Assembly: GCF_002163875.1 (NCBI RefSeq)
Contig: NZ_CP019333.1
Coordinates: 1,308,864-1,372,863 of the forward strand
Direction: 5' to 3'
Origin: Gilvibacter sp. SZ-19
GTDB taxonomy: Bacteria; Bacteroidota; Bacteroidia; Flavobacteriales; Flavobacteriaceae
Length of the DNA stretch: 64,000 nt
Translations under genes and position numbers: made by a program
Part shown: positions 43,601-51,775 of the stretch, one piece after another
Layout of the letters: each line of letters opens with the position of its first letter
How positions within the stretch are numbered: position 1 is the stretch's first letter
Notes under the pieces: generated by a model
What the model was told of the DNA's origin: nothing
Databases searched by the model: none
What the model saw: the letters and a program-made list of their open reading frames with translations, nothing else

Positions 43601-46235
43601 CTACTGTGACAAGTTCGAACCGGTGGTCCCGCTGGGTTTCAAAAGATCCATAACGTCCTAATTTGGGAGGCTTCAGCCCGACAAAATGTGCATAAGGCGC
43701 AAGGGGTTTGTTAATTACATCTATAGAGAAATCACCGCTGCCTTCGTACACTTTGGTTACAAAAGACGCCTGTAACATTCCCGGAGCCTTATCGCTTAGT
43801 TGTAGTTGTTCTTTAAAACCAAAGGCACCTTCGCTATTGAGGTCTGCATCTAAAAAGTTAAACTCCGAAGTAGAAAAAGTCCGCACCGGGTCATTAAAGT
43901 TAAAATTGGTAAAGTCCTTAAAAGGCGAAGAAGATTCTGCCAAGGTCAAAGAGACATTGGCTTTCAAATTACGCGCTGGTGCCCCGTGCAACCAAGTGCT
44001 TTTCAAGGCCCCGGAAATTGGGCGGTCGGCCTCTAAAACAGCCTTCTCGAACTCCAATTGTACTTTTAAGCGATTGGGTTTTATTGTAGCCACTCGCAAA
44101 GTCTTGCCAAAACTCGCGCCACCTACTTTAACCGTGGCATTCCAATTTCCTGTGGGTGCCTCTGCAGCCGTAGTCAATGGAAAATAGTAAAAGCCGTCTA
44201 CGCTTCCACGAACAACCCGACGCTCCACCAGTTTTCCTCGGGCGTCCGTGAGCTCTAGTTTTACAGGATGATCTTCTGGCAAGGGATTGGCCGCATCATT
44301 CAGAACAAAGGTGAGGTGAATGCTGTCTCCTGGGCGATGTACGCCACGTTCGGTATATAAAAATCCTTTAAGACCTTGCTGCACTTGTCCTCCCGACACA
44401 TCAAATTTAGATAGAGAAAGAGCCATTCCATCGTCTATGCGCGCATAGGCGTAGTTAGCTGCTTTTTGCGCTACTACAAAGGCAGCTTTATTGTCGGTGT
44501 CGAACACGATTTGTCCTTGCGCATTGGTTGTGCGACTGGCAATGACTTGCTGCTGATAATTGTAAAGAGAGACCTTGACTCCGCCCATGGGTTCGGAGCT
44601 GATAAGATTGTTGGTAAAGACATGATAGGTTCCATTGTTGCCTGCCTTAACGGTTATTCCTAAGTCTGAGGCCATTAAATTGGATTGCACAATTCGGTCT
44701 TCATTGTAGTAGGCTGGATGGCAAGGATTATCTCTTTCTTGCCAATTGTAACTGTAAGATCGCCAACGGTAGATCTCATTGTCCCAATAACGAGATTCTA
44801 GGGCATCTTCGTCGGCACTTTCCAGATCGTTGTCACTAGCATAATCCCCATAATACTCATCCTCGTACTCGTTTTCTTCTCCTGCCAAAATGCTCTCGCA
44901 AGCAAACAAACTGTATTCTGGCTTAAAACTGAATTCTACTCGGTAGACGCTTCCGGGGCTGGCATCGAAGAGTTCTGTCAGATCTAAAGCGTGGGCTTTC
45001 CAACTGTTTGCACTCACCATATTGGTATCTACCAGCTGTAGCGTTTTTTTGGCCACACGTCTGCCTACGCGTCGCAGGTAGTAATCGCTGGAATTGTTCA
45101 GAGAACTTTCTTGAAGGAACTGTAAGAGGTTGTCTTGAAAGATCTCTACGACTCGTACATCTATTTGAGCCAGGTTAACCGTTTCAAAGTAAATGGGATT
45201 GTTCTTCGCATTCGGGATAATTGTTCCCTTAGAGAGCAAATTGACTTGTGGCTTTAAGGGGTCAAAAGTGACCGTGTCGGAATAAGAGTTCTTTAGAGCG
45301 TAGCCATCGGTGTTTTTAAGCCCGGCAAAGACTACAAGGTCCAAATCGCCTTGCGGGCGACTTGCAGGATAGATCAGCAGCGAATTGCCATCTGCCTCAA
45401 ACCGCAAATTATCGTTACCTCCTAAATTCACTAAACCTCTAAAATCTTGATCTGGATCGACAGGATCGGAGAAGTTAATGGTGAGTCTGGTGCTGGGCGC
45501 CTCCGAAGTATTTACATCCAAAACGGTGAAATTGTTTCTTCCGGGGATTACAAAAGGGGCTGTACCCTTATTGTCTGCACCGATCGCCTTTCCATCCCAA
45601 CGGATCTGGATCTCGCTGTCGTTTTCAGCACGCGCTATGCTGTCAATCACAAAGCTGTAGTATTTATTTGGGCCGCCAAGCGAGTCCCACTTTACTGCGA
45701 GCTGCGCTCCACCTTGACTTACACTGACCAGTTCGCGGGCTTGGTTCAAATAAAGACCATCCGCCGCCTGAATGCTGCCTTGTAAAAATTGATAGCTCTT
45801 ATTATAGGACTGTAATTGCCCGAGATCTACTTTGAAATTGGGTGCTATGGTTTTAAAGGAGAAGGTAAATTGACGTTTGTCGTCGGGAAGATCCTCTAAA
45901 AAATCACTGAGATTTACCGTAACCGAATATTCGGTATCGGCTTTTAAAGCTTCATTAGGTGTAAAGATCAGGGAACGCCCATTGCTGATCTTAAGTGTAC
46001 CCGTTACGCTTGGTCTTATTTTAAAACTACTGGCAGGAAGCTGGGCCTGGGCATCGAAGTTGGCTAGCGGCCTTAAAAAGTCCAAGACTATAGGTGCATG
46101 CACAGAGCGTACACCTTGCGTGTGATAGGAGAGGTAGTCCCGGTATTGAAAAAGTTGATCGTTTTGTGTTGATTTGGGCTTACAGGCGGTTGCGAGCAGT
46201 AATAAAACGAGACTCGCGCGGAATAATGACTTCAT
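40692..46235 (-). CDS. Bacterial alpha-2-macroglobulin lipoprotein
   Basis: 1847 residues. Lipobox near LLLATAC (Cys18). Many MG domains, a bait region, and the thioester motif PHGCVEQTT near residue 1400, the reactive Cys-Gln pair that traps attacking proteases covalently. A long segment near 440-500 is very rich in Glu, Asp and Tyr. Translationally coupled to pbpC downstream, matching the yfhM-pbpC type. Probably anchored in the periplasm. The YfhM-like assignment fits by size and thioester; no frame breaks seen. Confidence 0.95.
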   Translation of the reverse strand: MKSLFRASLVLLLLATACKPKSTQNDQLFQYRDYLSYHTQGVRSVHAPIVLDFLRPLANFDAQAQLPASSFKIRPSVTGTLKISNGRSLIFTPNEALKADTEYSVTVNLSDFLEDLPDDKRQFTFSFKTIAPNFKVDLGQLQSYNKSYQFLQGSIQAADGLYLNQARELVSVSQGGAQLAVKWDSLGGPNKYYSFVIDSIARAENDSEIQIRWDGKAIGADNKGTAPFVIPGRNNFTVLDVNTSEAPSTRLTINFSDPVDPDQDFRGLVNLGGNDNLRFEADGNSLLIYPASRPQGDLDLVVFAGLKNTDGYALKNSYSDTVTFDPLKPQVNLLSKGTIIPNAKNNPIYFETVNLAQIDVRVVEIFQDNLLQFLQESSLNNSSDYYLRRVGRRVAKKTLQLVDTNMVSANSWKAHALDLTELFDASPGSVYRVEFSFKPEYSLFACESILAGEENEYEDEYYGDYASDNDLESADEDALESRYWDNEIYRWRSYSYNWQERDNPCHPAYYNEDRIVQSNLMASDLGITVKAGNNGTYHVFTNNLISSEPMGGVKVSLYNYQQQVIASRTTNAQGQIVFDTDNKAAFVVAQKAANYAYARIDDGMALSLSKFDVSGGQVQQGLKGFLYTERGVHRPGDSIHLTFVLNDAANPLPEDHPVKLELTDARGKLVERRVVRGSVDGFYYFPLTTAAEAPTGNWNATVKVGGASFGKTLRVATIKPNRLKVQLEFEKAVLEADRPISGALKSTWLHGAPARNLKANVSLTLAESSSPFKDFTNFNFNDPVRTFSTSEFNFLDADLNSEGAFGFKEQLQLSDKAPGMLQASFVTKVYEGSGDFSIDVINKPLAPYAHFVGLKPPKLGRYGSFETQRDHRFELVTVDAQGKASGNRKLTVEVFEISWRWWWNRGRDNLSRYENSSVYRPVKTFEITTGSNGKGSFDLNIPDEQRGRYLIRVKDPVSGHATGMTTYFFKDWWQTGQAGSESAKMLLFSSDKDTYNVGEQAQIRFPSSAGSTALISVENGTEVLHYQWVKTQQGNTELSLDITPEMAPNVYINISLLQPHERTKNDLPMRLYGVVPIMVNNPKTELSPQLQIPSELKPETDYQVTVSESNGKAMTYTLAVVDEGLLDLTRFSTPDIHKAFYARQALGVKTFDIYDLVMGAFSTQVDNFYAIGGGDAAAGAKNRKADRFKPVVSYLGPFKLDPGQSATHTLTMPNYIGSVKTMVVAGYNQTQAYGKTEVVTPVRTPLMVLASVPRKLSPGEKLTLPVTVFAMDPKVKQAQVSIETSSGLKPTGSATKTVRFDSPGEQIVNFEYEIQASDAVQNIKVLAQSGSHKASYPLEIDIYNPNPISRTSKTYTVEAGTQKQIDFATFGTAGTNKVTLELSTIPPMDLEKRLDYLIQYPHGCVEQTTSGAFPQLYLKDLVALSSTQARRTEENIKAAIRRLGQFQNTSGGMGYWMGESQSSDWGTSYAGHFLLEAKQQGYTLPIGFLSNWTRYQRLAAKQWRKSSQSYNTTHAQAYRLYTLALAGQPELAAMNRLRKSGGLTNAALWRLAGAYALTGNKSAALELLEKATLKFENQRYSWYTYGSALRNMAMALEIMTLLQDENEREMALSIAAQLSSERWLNTQETAYSLLALGKMVKINGGKSFSVSLNQNGQTTALSSEKSILLQELSFVMGDNSISLNNTGESRIYASLIQQGRYPMWAEKAATKNLSLRTDFLDKEGKRIDVAELRQGTEFNIRINILNNSNDDLRDLSLTQLVPSGWEIVNTNFTAAVQGHVNPARYTDIRDDKVNYYFDLRSGKSKTFELVVNASYLGRYYLAGTHSSTMYSDNYYARTQGQWVTVKQ

Positions 46236-46430
46236 AGTCGGCGATGGTTTAACGTCAGTAATTAAAGGTACAAAAAGTCTAAGCCCAAAAGGGCTAGTAA
46301 ATTCCTGAAGTTAAACTGTAAGGCCTTCGGAATAAGGCGCGTTGGTGGTTGAAGACACTTAAATAACGCAGCTTTTTTTAATTGCGTATGCTGCGGATTT
46401 GAATTTGGGAAGAGTTTAACAGACTGGGGT

Positions 46431-46742
46431 TTAATCTGCAGTAAAATCGTACTCTCTTTCAACTTTACAGATCCGTACTTTATAGCTGGAATACCATTGG
46501 GTTCTTCCCATTTTTTGCGCTAAGAGGTGATCTGCTTGTTGTTTCCATTGTGCTATGGCCTCCAAGCTTTCCCAATAGCTAACAGTAATGCCTAAACCGC
46601 TGCGAGCGCTTTCTATTCCTAGATAACCTGCTTGTTGAGCTGCAAGCTCCTCCATGAGTTGTGCTGTGGCCGAATATCCTGTCAGATCATCGGTTTGATA
46701 ACTGCTAAAGATAACGGCATAGTAGGGTTTGTTGAGTTCCAA
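46431..46742 (-). CDS. Antibiotic biosynthesis monooxygenase (ABM) domain protein
   Basis: 103 residues with the ferredoxin-like ABM pattern: YYAVIFSSYQ, LGIESARSGLGITVSYWESLEAIAQWKQ (ends shown) and WYSSYKVRICKVERE. Small heme- or quinone-linked monooxygenase-type fold; substrate unknown. Starts two bases after the isoaspartyl peptidase stop. The 195 bases to the macroglobulin gene hold no credible gene. Confidence 0.82.
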   Translation of the reverse strand: MELNKPYYAVIFSSYQTDDLTGYSATAQLMEELAAQQAGYLGIESARSGLGITVSYWESLEAIAQWKQQADHLLAQKMGRTQWYSSYKVRICKVEREYDFTAD

Positions 46743-46744
46743 GG

Positions 46745-47818
46745 CTATTGTTGGTTTTCGTAGATTCCAATAACCAGATCTCCATTGGCATTCATATGGG
46801 CTCGGTACATACCGGCAGTGTTGAATTCCATAGCGACGTTGCCGTCTTTGTCTATAGCGACAATTCCTCCATCGCCACCTAAGCCACCCACTTTATCGTG
46901 GATAACAGTTCTGGCCGCATCTTGAACACTCATGCCTTTGTATTCCATTAGGGCAGAGATATCGTGTGCCACCATTGCGCGAATAAAGTATTCGCCCCAA
47001 CCGGTAGAAGAAACGGCACAAGAAGCATTATTGGCATAGGTTCCGGCCCCGATTATCGGCGCATCGCCTATACGGTTCCAACGCTTGTTGGTCATACCTC
47101 CGGTAGATGTTCCCGCCGCAAGATTTCCGTTCTTATCTAAGGCAGCACAGCCAACTGTACCAAATTTGGAATCTTTAATAAAAGGGTCTACAAAGGCTGT
47201 TTTTTCGTCGTGATCCAATTGTGTCTTTTGCTGCTCTTTGATTCTGAGCAGACTGTTGTAGCGTCTTTCAGTAAAAAAATACTCCGGATCAACCAGTGCG
47301 ATCCCGCGAGTCTCTGCAAAGATCTCAGCGCCCTTTCCGGCTAACATCACATGATCTGAATTGTCCATCACCTCTCGCGCCAGATCGATAGGATTTTTAA
47401 TGCGAGTGACTCCAGCAACCGCCCCGGCATTCAAGGTTTTCCCATCCATTACAGAGGCGTCTAGTTCGTTGGTCTCTTCGTGGGTAAAGACCGCTCCTTT
47501 GCCGGCATTGAAAAGCGGAGAATCTTCCATGACATTGATAGTAGCAGTAACCGCGTCCATAGCATCTCCACCATCTTCCAATATTTTATGCCCAACGCGA
47601 ATTGCTTTTTCCAGTATTTCCTTGTAAGCAGTTTCTAAAGAATCGGTCATATTCTTCTTTAAAATAGTGCCTGCACCTCCATGGATAACTATACCAAAAG
47701 TGGGTTGTTCAGTGTTTGTTTTTGTTGCTTCGGAGGTCTGATTCTGAGTCGAATCGGCATTATTCCCACAAGAAATCAGTGCGGAAAATGTTAAAACTGC
47801 AAAAAATTTTCGGATCAT
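46745..47818 (-). CDS. Isoaspartyl peptidase / L-asparaginase lipoprotein
   Basis: 357 residues. Lipobox LISCGN (Cys17). Ntn-hydrolase of the plant-type asparaginase family: VIHGGAGTI (about 47), ELDASVMDG, NAGAVAGVTRIKNPI, and the autoprocessing nucleophile Thr in KFGTVGCAALD (about 222), with GDAPIIGAGTYANN later. Removes isoaspartyl dipeptides or hydrolyses asparagine, here in the periplasm. Cotranscribed with the ABM-domain gene. Confidence 0.92.
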   Translation of the reverse strand: MIRKFFAVLTFSALISCGNNADSTQNQTSEATKTNTEQPTFGIVIHGGAGTILKKNMTDSLETAYKEILEKAIRVGHKILEDGGDAMDAVTATINVMEDSPLFNAGKGAVFTHEETNELDASVMDGKTLNAGAVAGVTRIKNPIDLAREVMDNSDHVMLAGKGAEIFAETRGIALVDPEYFFTERRYNSLLRIKEQQKTQLDHDEKTAFVDPFIKDSKFGTVGCAALDKNGNLAAGTSTGGMTNKRWNRIGDAPIIGAGTYANNASCAVSSTGWGEYFIRAMVAHDISALMEYKGMSVQDAARTVIHDKVGGLGGDGGIVAIDKDGNVAMEFNTAGMYRAHMNANGDLVIGIYENQQ

Positions 47819-47978
47819 GATCTAGGCGTTTTTTCACCTACTAATATACGTCAAAATGCCCACAGTTATTGGGAAGCTTAAAAATCAACCGTGTAGGAAA
47901 AACATCTTAAAGGCTTACACAAAATATCGATGAAATGCATAAAAATTAGTTGAAATGCAATAATTAGTATTTTTTTTC

Positions 47979-47986
47979 TATATTTG
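47979..47986 (+). promoter_or_regulatory. -7 box of the CAP-domain gene
   Basis: TATATTTG, 37 bases before the start at 48024, in an A+T-rich 205-base divergent gap. No TTG lies at the standard distance (the nearest is 26 bases upstream). Confidence 0.5.
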
Positions 47987-48023
47987 GCTCAACATCATGC
48001 CCCAAATTTGATGTCCCCGTATT

Positions 48024-48527
48024 ATGAACCTACTTAGAACCAGCCTCATGGCAGTGGTCCTGCTATTCGTGGCCACTTCCTGCTCCAAGGACGAGATTCC
48101 TGTGGAGCCAGAATCAAACTTTTCAGTAGACCTCAACTTGGCCAATAAGACCGATTGGACCATGGCCAATGAAATCCTATCCTTGGTAAACGCGCATCGC
48201 AGTACCTTAAATCTGGAACCCATTAAGCTTGACCGAAGAACGGCTACAGCTTATGCGGTGATGCACACCGAGTACATGATCGATAACCAACGCATTAGCC
48301 ACGACGGTTATGCACAACGTTCTCAAGCCCTATTGAGTGAAGGCGCCCTTCGCGTCGGAGAGAATGTAGCTAGAGGATATCGATCTGCAGAAGATGTTGT
48401 CAATGCATGGCTCAATAGCCAAACCCACCGCAATGTGATCGAAGGTGATTACACCCACAGCGGATTTGGTGTTATGCAAGACTTTAGAGGAACCTATTAC
48501 TTTACACACCTATTCTATTCGGAATAA
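48024..48527 (+). CDS. CAP (SCP/PR1)-domain lipoprotein
   Basis: 167 residues. Lipobox LFVATSC (Cys17). A CAP domain occupies about 45-165: ILSLVNAHRSTLNLEPI, YAVMHTEYMIDNQRISHDG, RVGENVARGYRSAEDVVNAWLNSQTHR (shown by parts) and the His-Glu pair set. Such bacterial proteins are secreted, with a sandwich fold of debated enzymatic role. Stand-alone gene. Confidence 0.9.
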   Translation: MNLLRTSLMAVVLLFVATSCSKDEIPVEPESNFSVDLNLANKTDWTMANEILSLVNAHRSTLNLEPIKLDRRTATAYAVMHTEYMIDNQRISHDGYAQRSQALLSEGALRVGENVARGYRSAEDVVNAWLNSQTHRNVIEGDYTHSGFGVMQDFRGTYYFTHLFYSE

Positions 48528-48601
48528 CTTTACGCTTAGTCACGCACTTTTATATTCGCCAGAATCGCCGTACCTTAGATTTTCACTAATTATACGGCGA
48601 T

Positions 48602-49138
48602 ATGGCAATTGCAAAACCCTTTAATCTGAACACCTGGTTGGAAGAGAATCGCGAGCTTCTCAAACCTCCCGTGGGCAATAAAAACCTTTACGTCGATGCT
48701 GATGATTATATCGTTATGGTTGTGGCGGGTCCTAACGCGAGGAAGGATTACCACTACAACGAAACTGAAGAGCTCTTCTATCAATTAGAAGGAGAGATCG
48801 AGGTTATCGTTCAAGACAATGGTGAGCGCAAAGTGATGCCTTTGGGTCCTGGGGATATGTATTTGCATCCTGCTAAAACGCCGCACTCACCTGTCCGTAA
48901 AGAAGGCTCTATAGGTTTGGTCATAGAGCGCAAGCGCGCTGGGCAAGGTTATACCGACGGCCTTTTGTGGTTCTGCGATAACTGCAACCACAAACTCCAC
49001 GAAGTCTATTTTGAGTTGCACGATATAGAAAAGGACTTCTTACCACATTTTAAAGAATACTACAATTCAGAGACCTTAAGAACCTGCGATAATTGCGGGC
49101 ATCAAATGGAATCTGATCCCCGTTTCACAGCAGATTAA
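48602..49138 (+). CDS. nbaC: 3-hydroxyanthranilate 3,4-dioxygenase
   Basis: 178 residues. A cupin that opens the ring of 3-hydroxyanthranilate in the kynurenine route to quinolinate and NAD. Metal-site residues in KDYHYNETEELFYQLEG (His, Glu) and PAKTPHSPVR (His), and a C-terminal pair of CxxC motifs (CDNC about 127, CDNC about 164) forming a rubredoxin-like metal site typical of bacterial enzymes. No other kynurenine gene is adjacent. Confidence 0.95.
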   Translation: MAIAKPFNLNTWLEENRELLKPPVGNKNLYVDADDYIVMVVAGPNARKDYHYNETEELFYQLEGEIEVIVQDNGERKVMPLGPGDMYLHPAKTPHSPVRKEGSIGLVIERKRAGQGYTDGLLWFCDNCNHKLHEVYFELHDIEKDFLPHFKEYYNSETLRTCDNCGHQMESDPRFTAD

Positions 49139-49357
49139 TCTTCCGTTTTAGAATTTGGCGAAATCGTTTGCGAATGCCTACCTTCGCAGCACAATTTTAT
49201 TGTCAAAATTTATAATTAATATGAAATGAACACAAACAAATTTAATTGTTAGTAAAACTACAGTAATAATTAAATTTTTTGTGTGAAAGCGAAGCGGTTG
49301 ATCTATGCAGATAATTTTTGTTTGCTTGATTGCCACAATAATAAAATTATCAAATAG

Positions 49358-50911
49358 ATGAAAGCAGTTGCAACGTCCTTTGGAATGGACAAAGCCCTTA
49401 AAGAACTTGGTCTTGAGGCGGTTAATCAAGGAACATCAACAGGATCTGAGTGGTTCTCTTCTGGAGACGAGATCGCCTCGTATTCTCCGGTAGATGGTCA
49501 GTTGATCGGTAAGGTGACCACCACCACCAAAGCAGACTACGAAAAAGTAATGCAAGCTGCTACTTCAGCTTTTAAAAGTTGGCGAGTTATGCCAGCTCCG
49601 CAGCGAGGAGAAGTGGTACGCCAATTTGGTGAGGAGCTTCGTCGTTTAAAAGAGCCGCTCGGAAAGCTCGTTTCTTACGAAATGGGAAAATCTTACCAAG
49701 AAGGTTTGGGCGAGGTTCAAGAAATGATCGATATCTGCGATTTTGCCGTAGGACTTTCGCGACAATTGCACGGACTTACCATGCACTCCGAGCGCCCAGG
49801 ACACCGCATGTACGAGCAATACCACCCACTTGGCGTGGTTGGGATCATCTCGGCCTTTAACTTCCCAGTTGCTGTATGGTCTTGGAACACAGCTTTGGCT
49901 TGGATCTGTGGCGATGTATGTGTTTGGAAGCCGTCTGAGAAGGCGCCACTTTGTGGAGTTGCTTGCCAAAAGATCGCAGCACGTGTATTTAAAGAGAATG
50001 GTCTACCAGAAGGAATTTCTTGTTTGATCAACGGCGACTATAAGGTTGGTGAATTCATGACCACAGATACACGAGTACCTCTTATATCTGCAACAGGTTC
50101 TACTCGTATGGGGAAAATAGTTGCCCAGACCGTTGGAGCTCGTTTAGGGAAGTCCCTATTAGAATTAGGTGGAAACAATGCTATTATTGTTACTCCGGAT
50201 GCAGACATTAAAATGACAGTGATCGGTGCCGTTTTTGGTGCTGTGGGTACTGCCGGACAACGTTGTACATCGACGCGCAGATTGATCATTCACGAGAGCA
50301 TTTACGATCAAGTTAAGAATGCGGTAGTAGATGCTTACAAGCAGTTACGTATTGGGAATCCGTTAGACGAAAACAACCACGTAGGGCCACTTATTGATAC
50401 TGACGCGGTGGCGATGTATCAGAAAGCCTTGGACAAAGTAGTAGAAGAAGGCGGAAACATAGTTGTTCCTGGAGGAGTTTTAGAAGGAGAAGGTTACGAA
50501 AGCGGTTGTTACGTAAAACCAGCCATTGCAGAGGCGGACAACTCTTTTGAGATCGTTCAGCACGAAACTTTTGCACCTGTATTGTATTTATTAAAGTATT
50601 CTGGCGATGTTGAGAACGCTATTGAAGTTCAAAACGGTGTGGCTCAAGGCTTGTCTTCTGCTATCATGACCAACAACTTGCGTGAAGCGGAGCGTTTCCT
50701 TTCGCATGCAGGTTCTGACTGCGGAATTGCCAATGTAAATATCGGTACTTCTGGAGCCGAGATCGGTGGTGCATTCGGAGGTGAGAAAGAGACCGGAGGC
50801 GGACGCGAGTCTGGTTCTGACGCTTGGAAAATTTACATGCGCAGACAGACCAATACGATAAATTATACTACAGATCTTCCATTAGCCCAAGGTATCAAGT
50901 TCGACCTGTAG
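49358..50911 (+). CDS. ALDH7-type aldehyde dehydrogenase (aminoadipate semialdehyde type)
   Basis: 517 residues. NAD-binding GSTRMGKIVAQTVGARLGKS (about 247), Glu in LELGGNNAI (about 270), catalytic Cys in GTAGQRCTSTRRL (about 305), and IANVNIGTSGAEIGGAFGGEK with GGRESGSDAWKIY near the end, the signature of the ALDH7A1/PCD group. That group oxidises 2-aminoadipate semialdehyde (piperideine-6-carboxylate) in lysine breakdown. The other lysine genes are not present here. A 219-base A+T-rich gap precedes it. Confidence 0.9.
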   Translation: MKAVATSFGMDKALKELGLEAVNQGTSTGSEWFSSGDEIASYSPVDGQLIGKVTTTTKADYEKVMQAATSAFKSWRVMPAPQRGEVVRQFGEELRRLKEPLGKLVSYEMGKSYQEGLGEVQEMIDICDFAVGLSRQLHGLTMHSERPGHRMYEQYHPLGVVGIISAFNFPVAVWSWNTALAWICGDVCVWKPSEKAPLCGVACQKIAARVFKENGLPEGISCLINGDYKVGEFMTTDTRVPLISATGSTRMGKIVAQTVGARLGKSLLELGGNNAIIVTPDADIKMTVIGAVFGAVGTAGQRCTSTRRLIIHESIYDQVKNAVVDAYKQLRIGNPLDENNHVGPLIDTDAVAMYQKALDKVVEEGGNIVVPGGVLEGEGYESGCYVKPAIAEADNSFEIVQHETFAPVLYLLKYSGDVENAIEVQNGVAQGLSSAIMTNNLREAERFLSHAGSDCGIANVNIGTSGAEIGGAFGGEKETGGGRESGSDAWKIYMRRQTNTINYTTDLPLAQGIKFDL

Positions 50912-50918
50912 GCGCGGA

Positions 50919-50937
50919 CTAAATCAGATTGATTTAG
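50919..50937 (+). terminator. Hairpin after the ALDH7 gene
   Basis: CTAAATCA-GAT-TGATTTAG, a perfect eight-pair stem, seven bases after the stop codon, followed by TATTTTC. A modest terminator because the stem is A+T-rich. Confidence 0.5.
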
Positions 50938-50963
50938 TATTTTCATAGACCAAATAACGGTTT

Positions 50964-51077
50964 ATGGATAGAAGATATTTTTCAAAGAATATGGCCCTTG
51001 CTGCCTCTACGGCTGGCTTGGGCCTTTTTGCTTTTTCAAATCACTACATTCAGTTTCTTCCAGATTCGTCGGGATAG
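50964..51077 (+). pseudogene. Beheaded Tat-signal fragment
   Basis: A 37-codon frame beginning MDRRYFSKNMALAASTAGLG and continuing LFAFSNHYIQF before a stop. RRYFSKN followed by a hydrophobic stretch is a twin-arginine export signal as at the start of many Bacteroidota oxidoreductases and phosphatases. No mature domain follows: the frame runs 28 bases into the 3' end of the convergent phosphatase gene and ends. Probably the remnant of a gene whose body was deleted. A real 37-residue peptide cannot be excluded. Confidence 0.55.
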
Positions 51078-51775
51078 AGTTGCCAAACCGGATCGCTCTG
51101 GTAGATGGTTTTGGTAGCAACATCAATTGCGGTTAATGGGCCTTTATATGCCGCTGCCGTATCGATATTCCAAACGTTGGCACAGTTGACCACCTCGCTT
51201 TCTCCAATTTTGGTAACAGGAGTATGTCCAATATAGATCTCTTTAAAAAGAGTCAGTCGTTTGGGATACCGCGGATGATCTTGTGGCATGTTCGGATCTA
51301 GCCCACAAGCCGTTTCCCAAAGTGTTCTGTCCCAATAGACCATATTCGGGTAGTACTCATGCTGAGGCCCATGCGGGTTGGTAAACCCGGCGTGTACAAA
51401 GAGTCTATTGTCTTTATCGATCCAATAGTTGACCAATTGGTCTAGAAATTCAATATGCCTCGTTTTATATGCTGCGGATTTGTCGCTGTAATTGGCCTTG
51501 GTCATTTCACCTCCGGAAGCCAACCACAAAGGGTTGTTAGAGTGCACTTTTAAATGCTGCGAGAGCAAATAATCGTGATTTCCCCGGATAAAAATGCAAT
51601 GATGCTTTTGTGAAAATTCAATAAGATATTCAACAGTATTGGCCGCATCGCTCCATCCATCCACATAATCGCCTAAGAAGACCAAGGTGTCCTCCGCAGC
51701 AATTGGAATACGATCCAATAGTTGCTCAAGTGCTTTTAAACCGCCGTGTATGTCGCCTATTGCGTAGGTTTTCAT
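51050..51775 (-). CDS. Calcineurin-like phosphatase (PP1/PP2A-type)
   Basis: 241 residues, cytoplasmic. Metal-site motifs: YAIGDIHGGLKALEQL (about 4-19), VFLGDYVDGW (about 32) and FIRGNHDYLL (about 78), then VHAGF (about 128) and a later His in IGHTPVTKIG (about 193). Either a serine/threonine phosphatase or an Ap4A-type hydrolase. Overlaps the stop of the zinc-ribbon gene (ATGA), so it is cotranscribed with the envelope-stress-like operon upstream. Confidence 0.88.
   Translation of the reverse strand: MKTYAIGDIHGGLKALEQLLDRIPIAAEDTLVFLGDYVDGWSDAANTVEYLIEFSQKHHCIFIRGNHDYLLSQHLKVHSNNPLWLASGGEMTKANYSDKSAAYKTRHIEFLDQLVNYWIDKDNRLFVHAGFTNPHGPQHEYYPNMVYWDRTLWETACGLDPNMPQDHPRYPKRLTLFKEIYIGHTPVTKIGESEVVNCANVWNIDTAAAYKGPLTAIDVATKTIYQSDPVWQLYPDESGRN

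Noticed and set aside
43708-44187. 159-codon plus-strand frame opposite the macroglobulin gene
   Set aside because: Fully inside a strong 1847-residue gene, with no domain of its own.
46262-46462. 66-codon minus-strand frame upstream of the macroglobulin gene
   Set aside because: Overlaps the end of the ABM-domain gene, has no recognisable domain or signal, and reads like chance open sequence.
49178-49429. 83-codon minus-strand frame before the ALDH7 gene
   Set aside because: A+T-rich intergenic sequence running into the ALDH7 start; no protein features.
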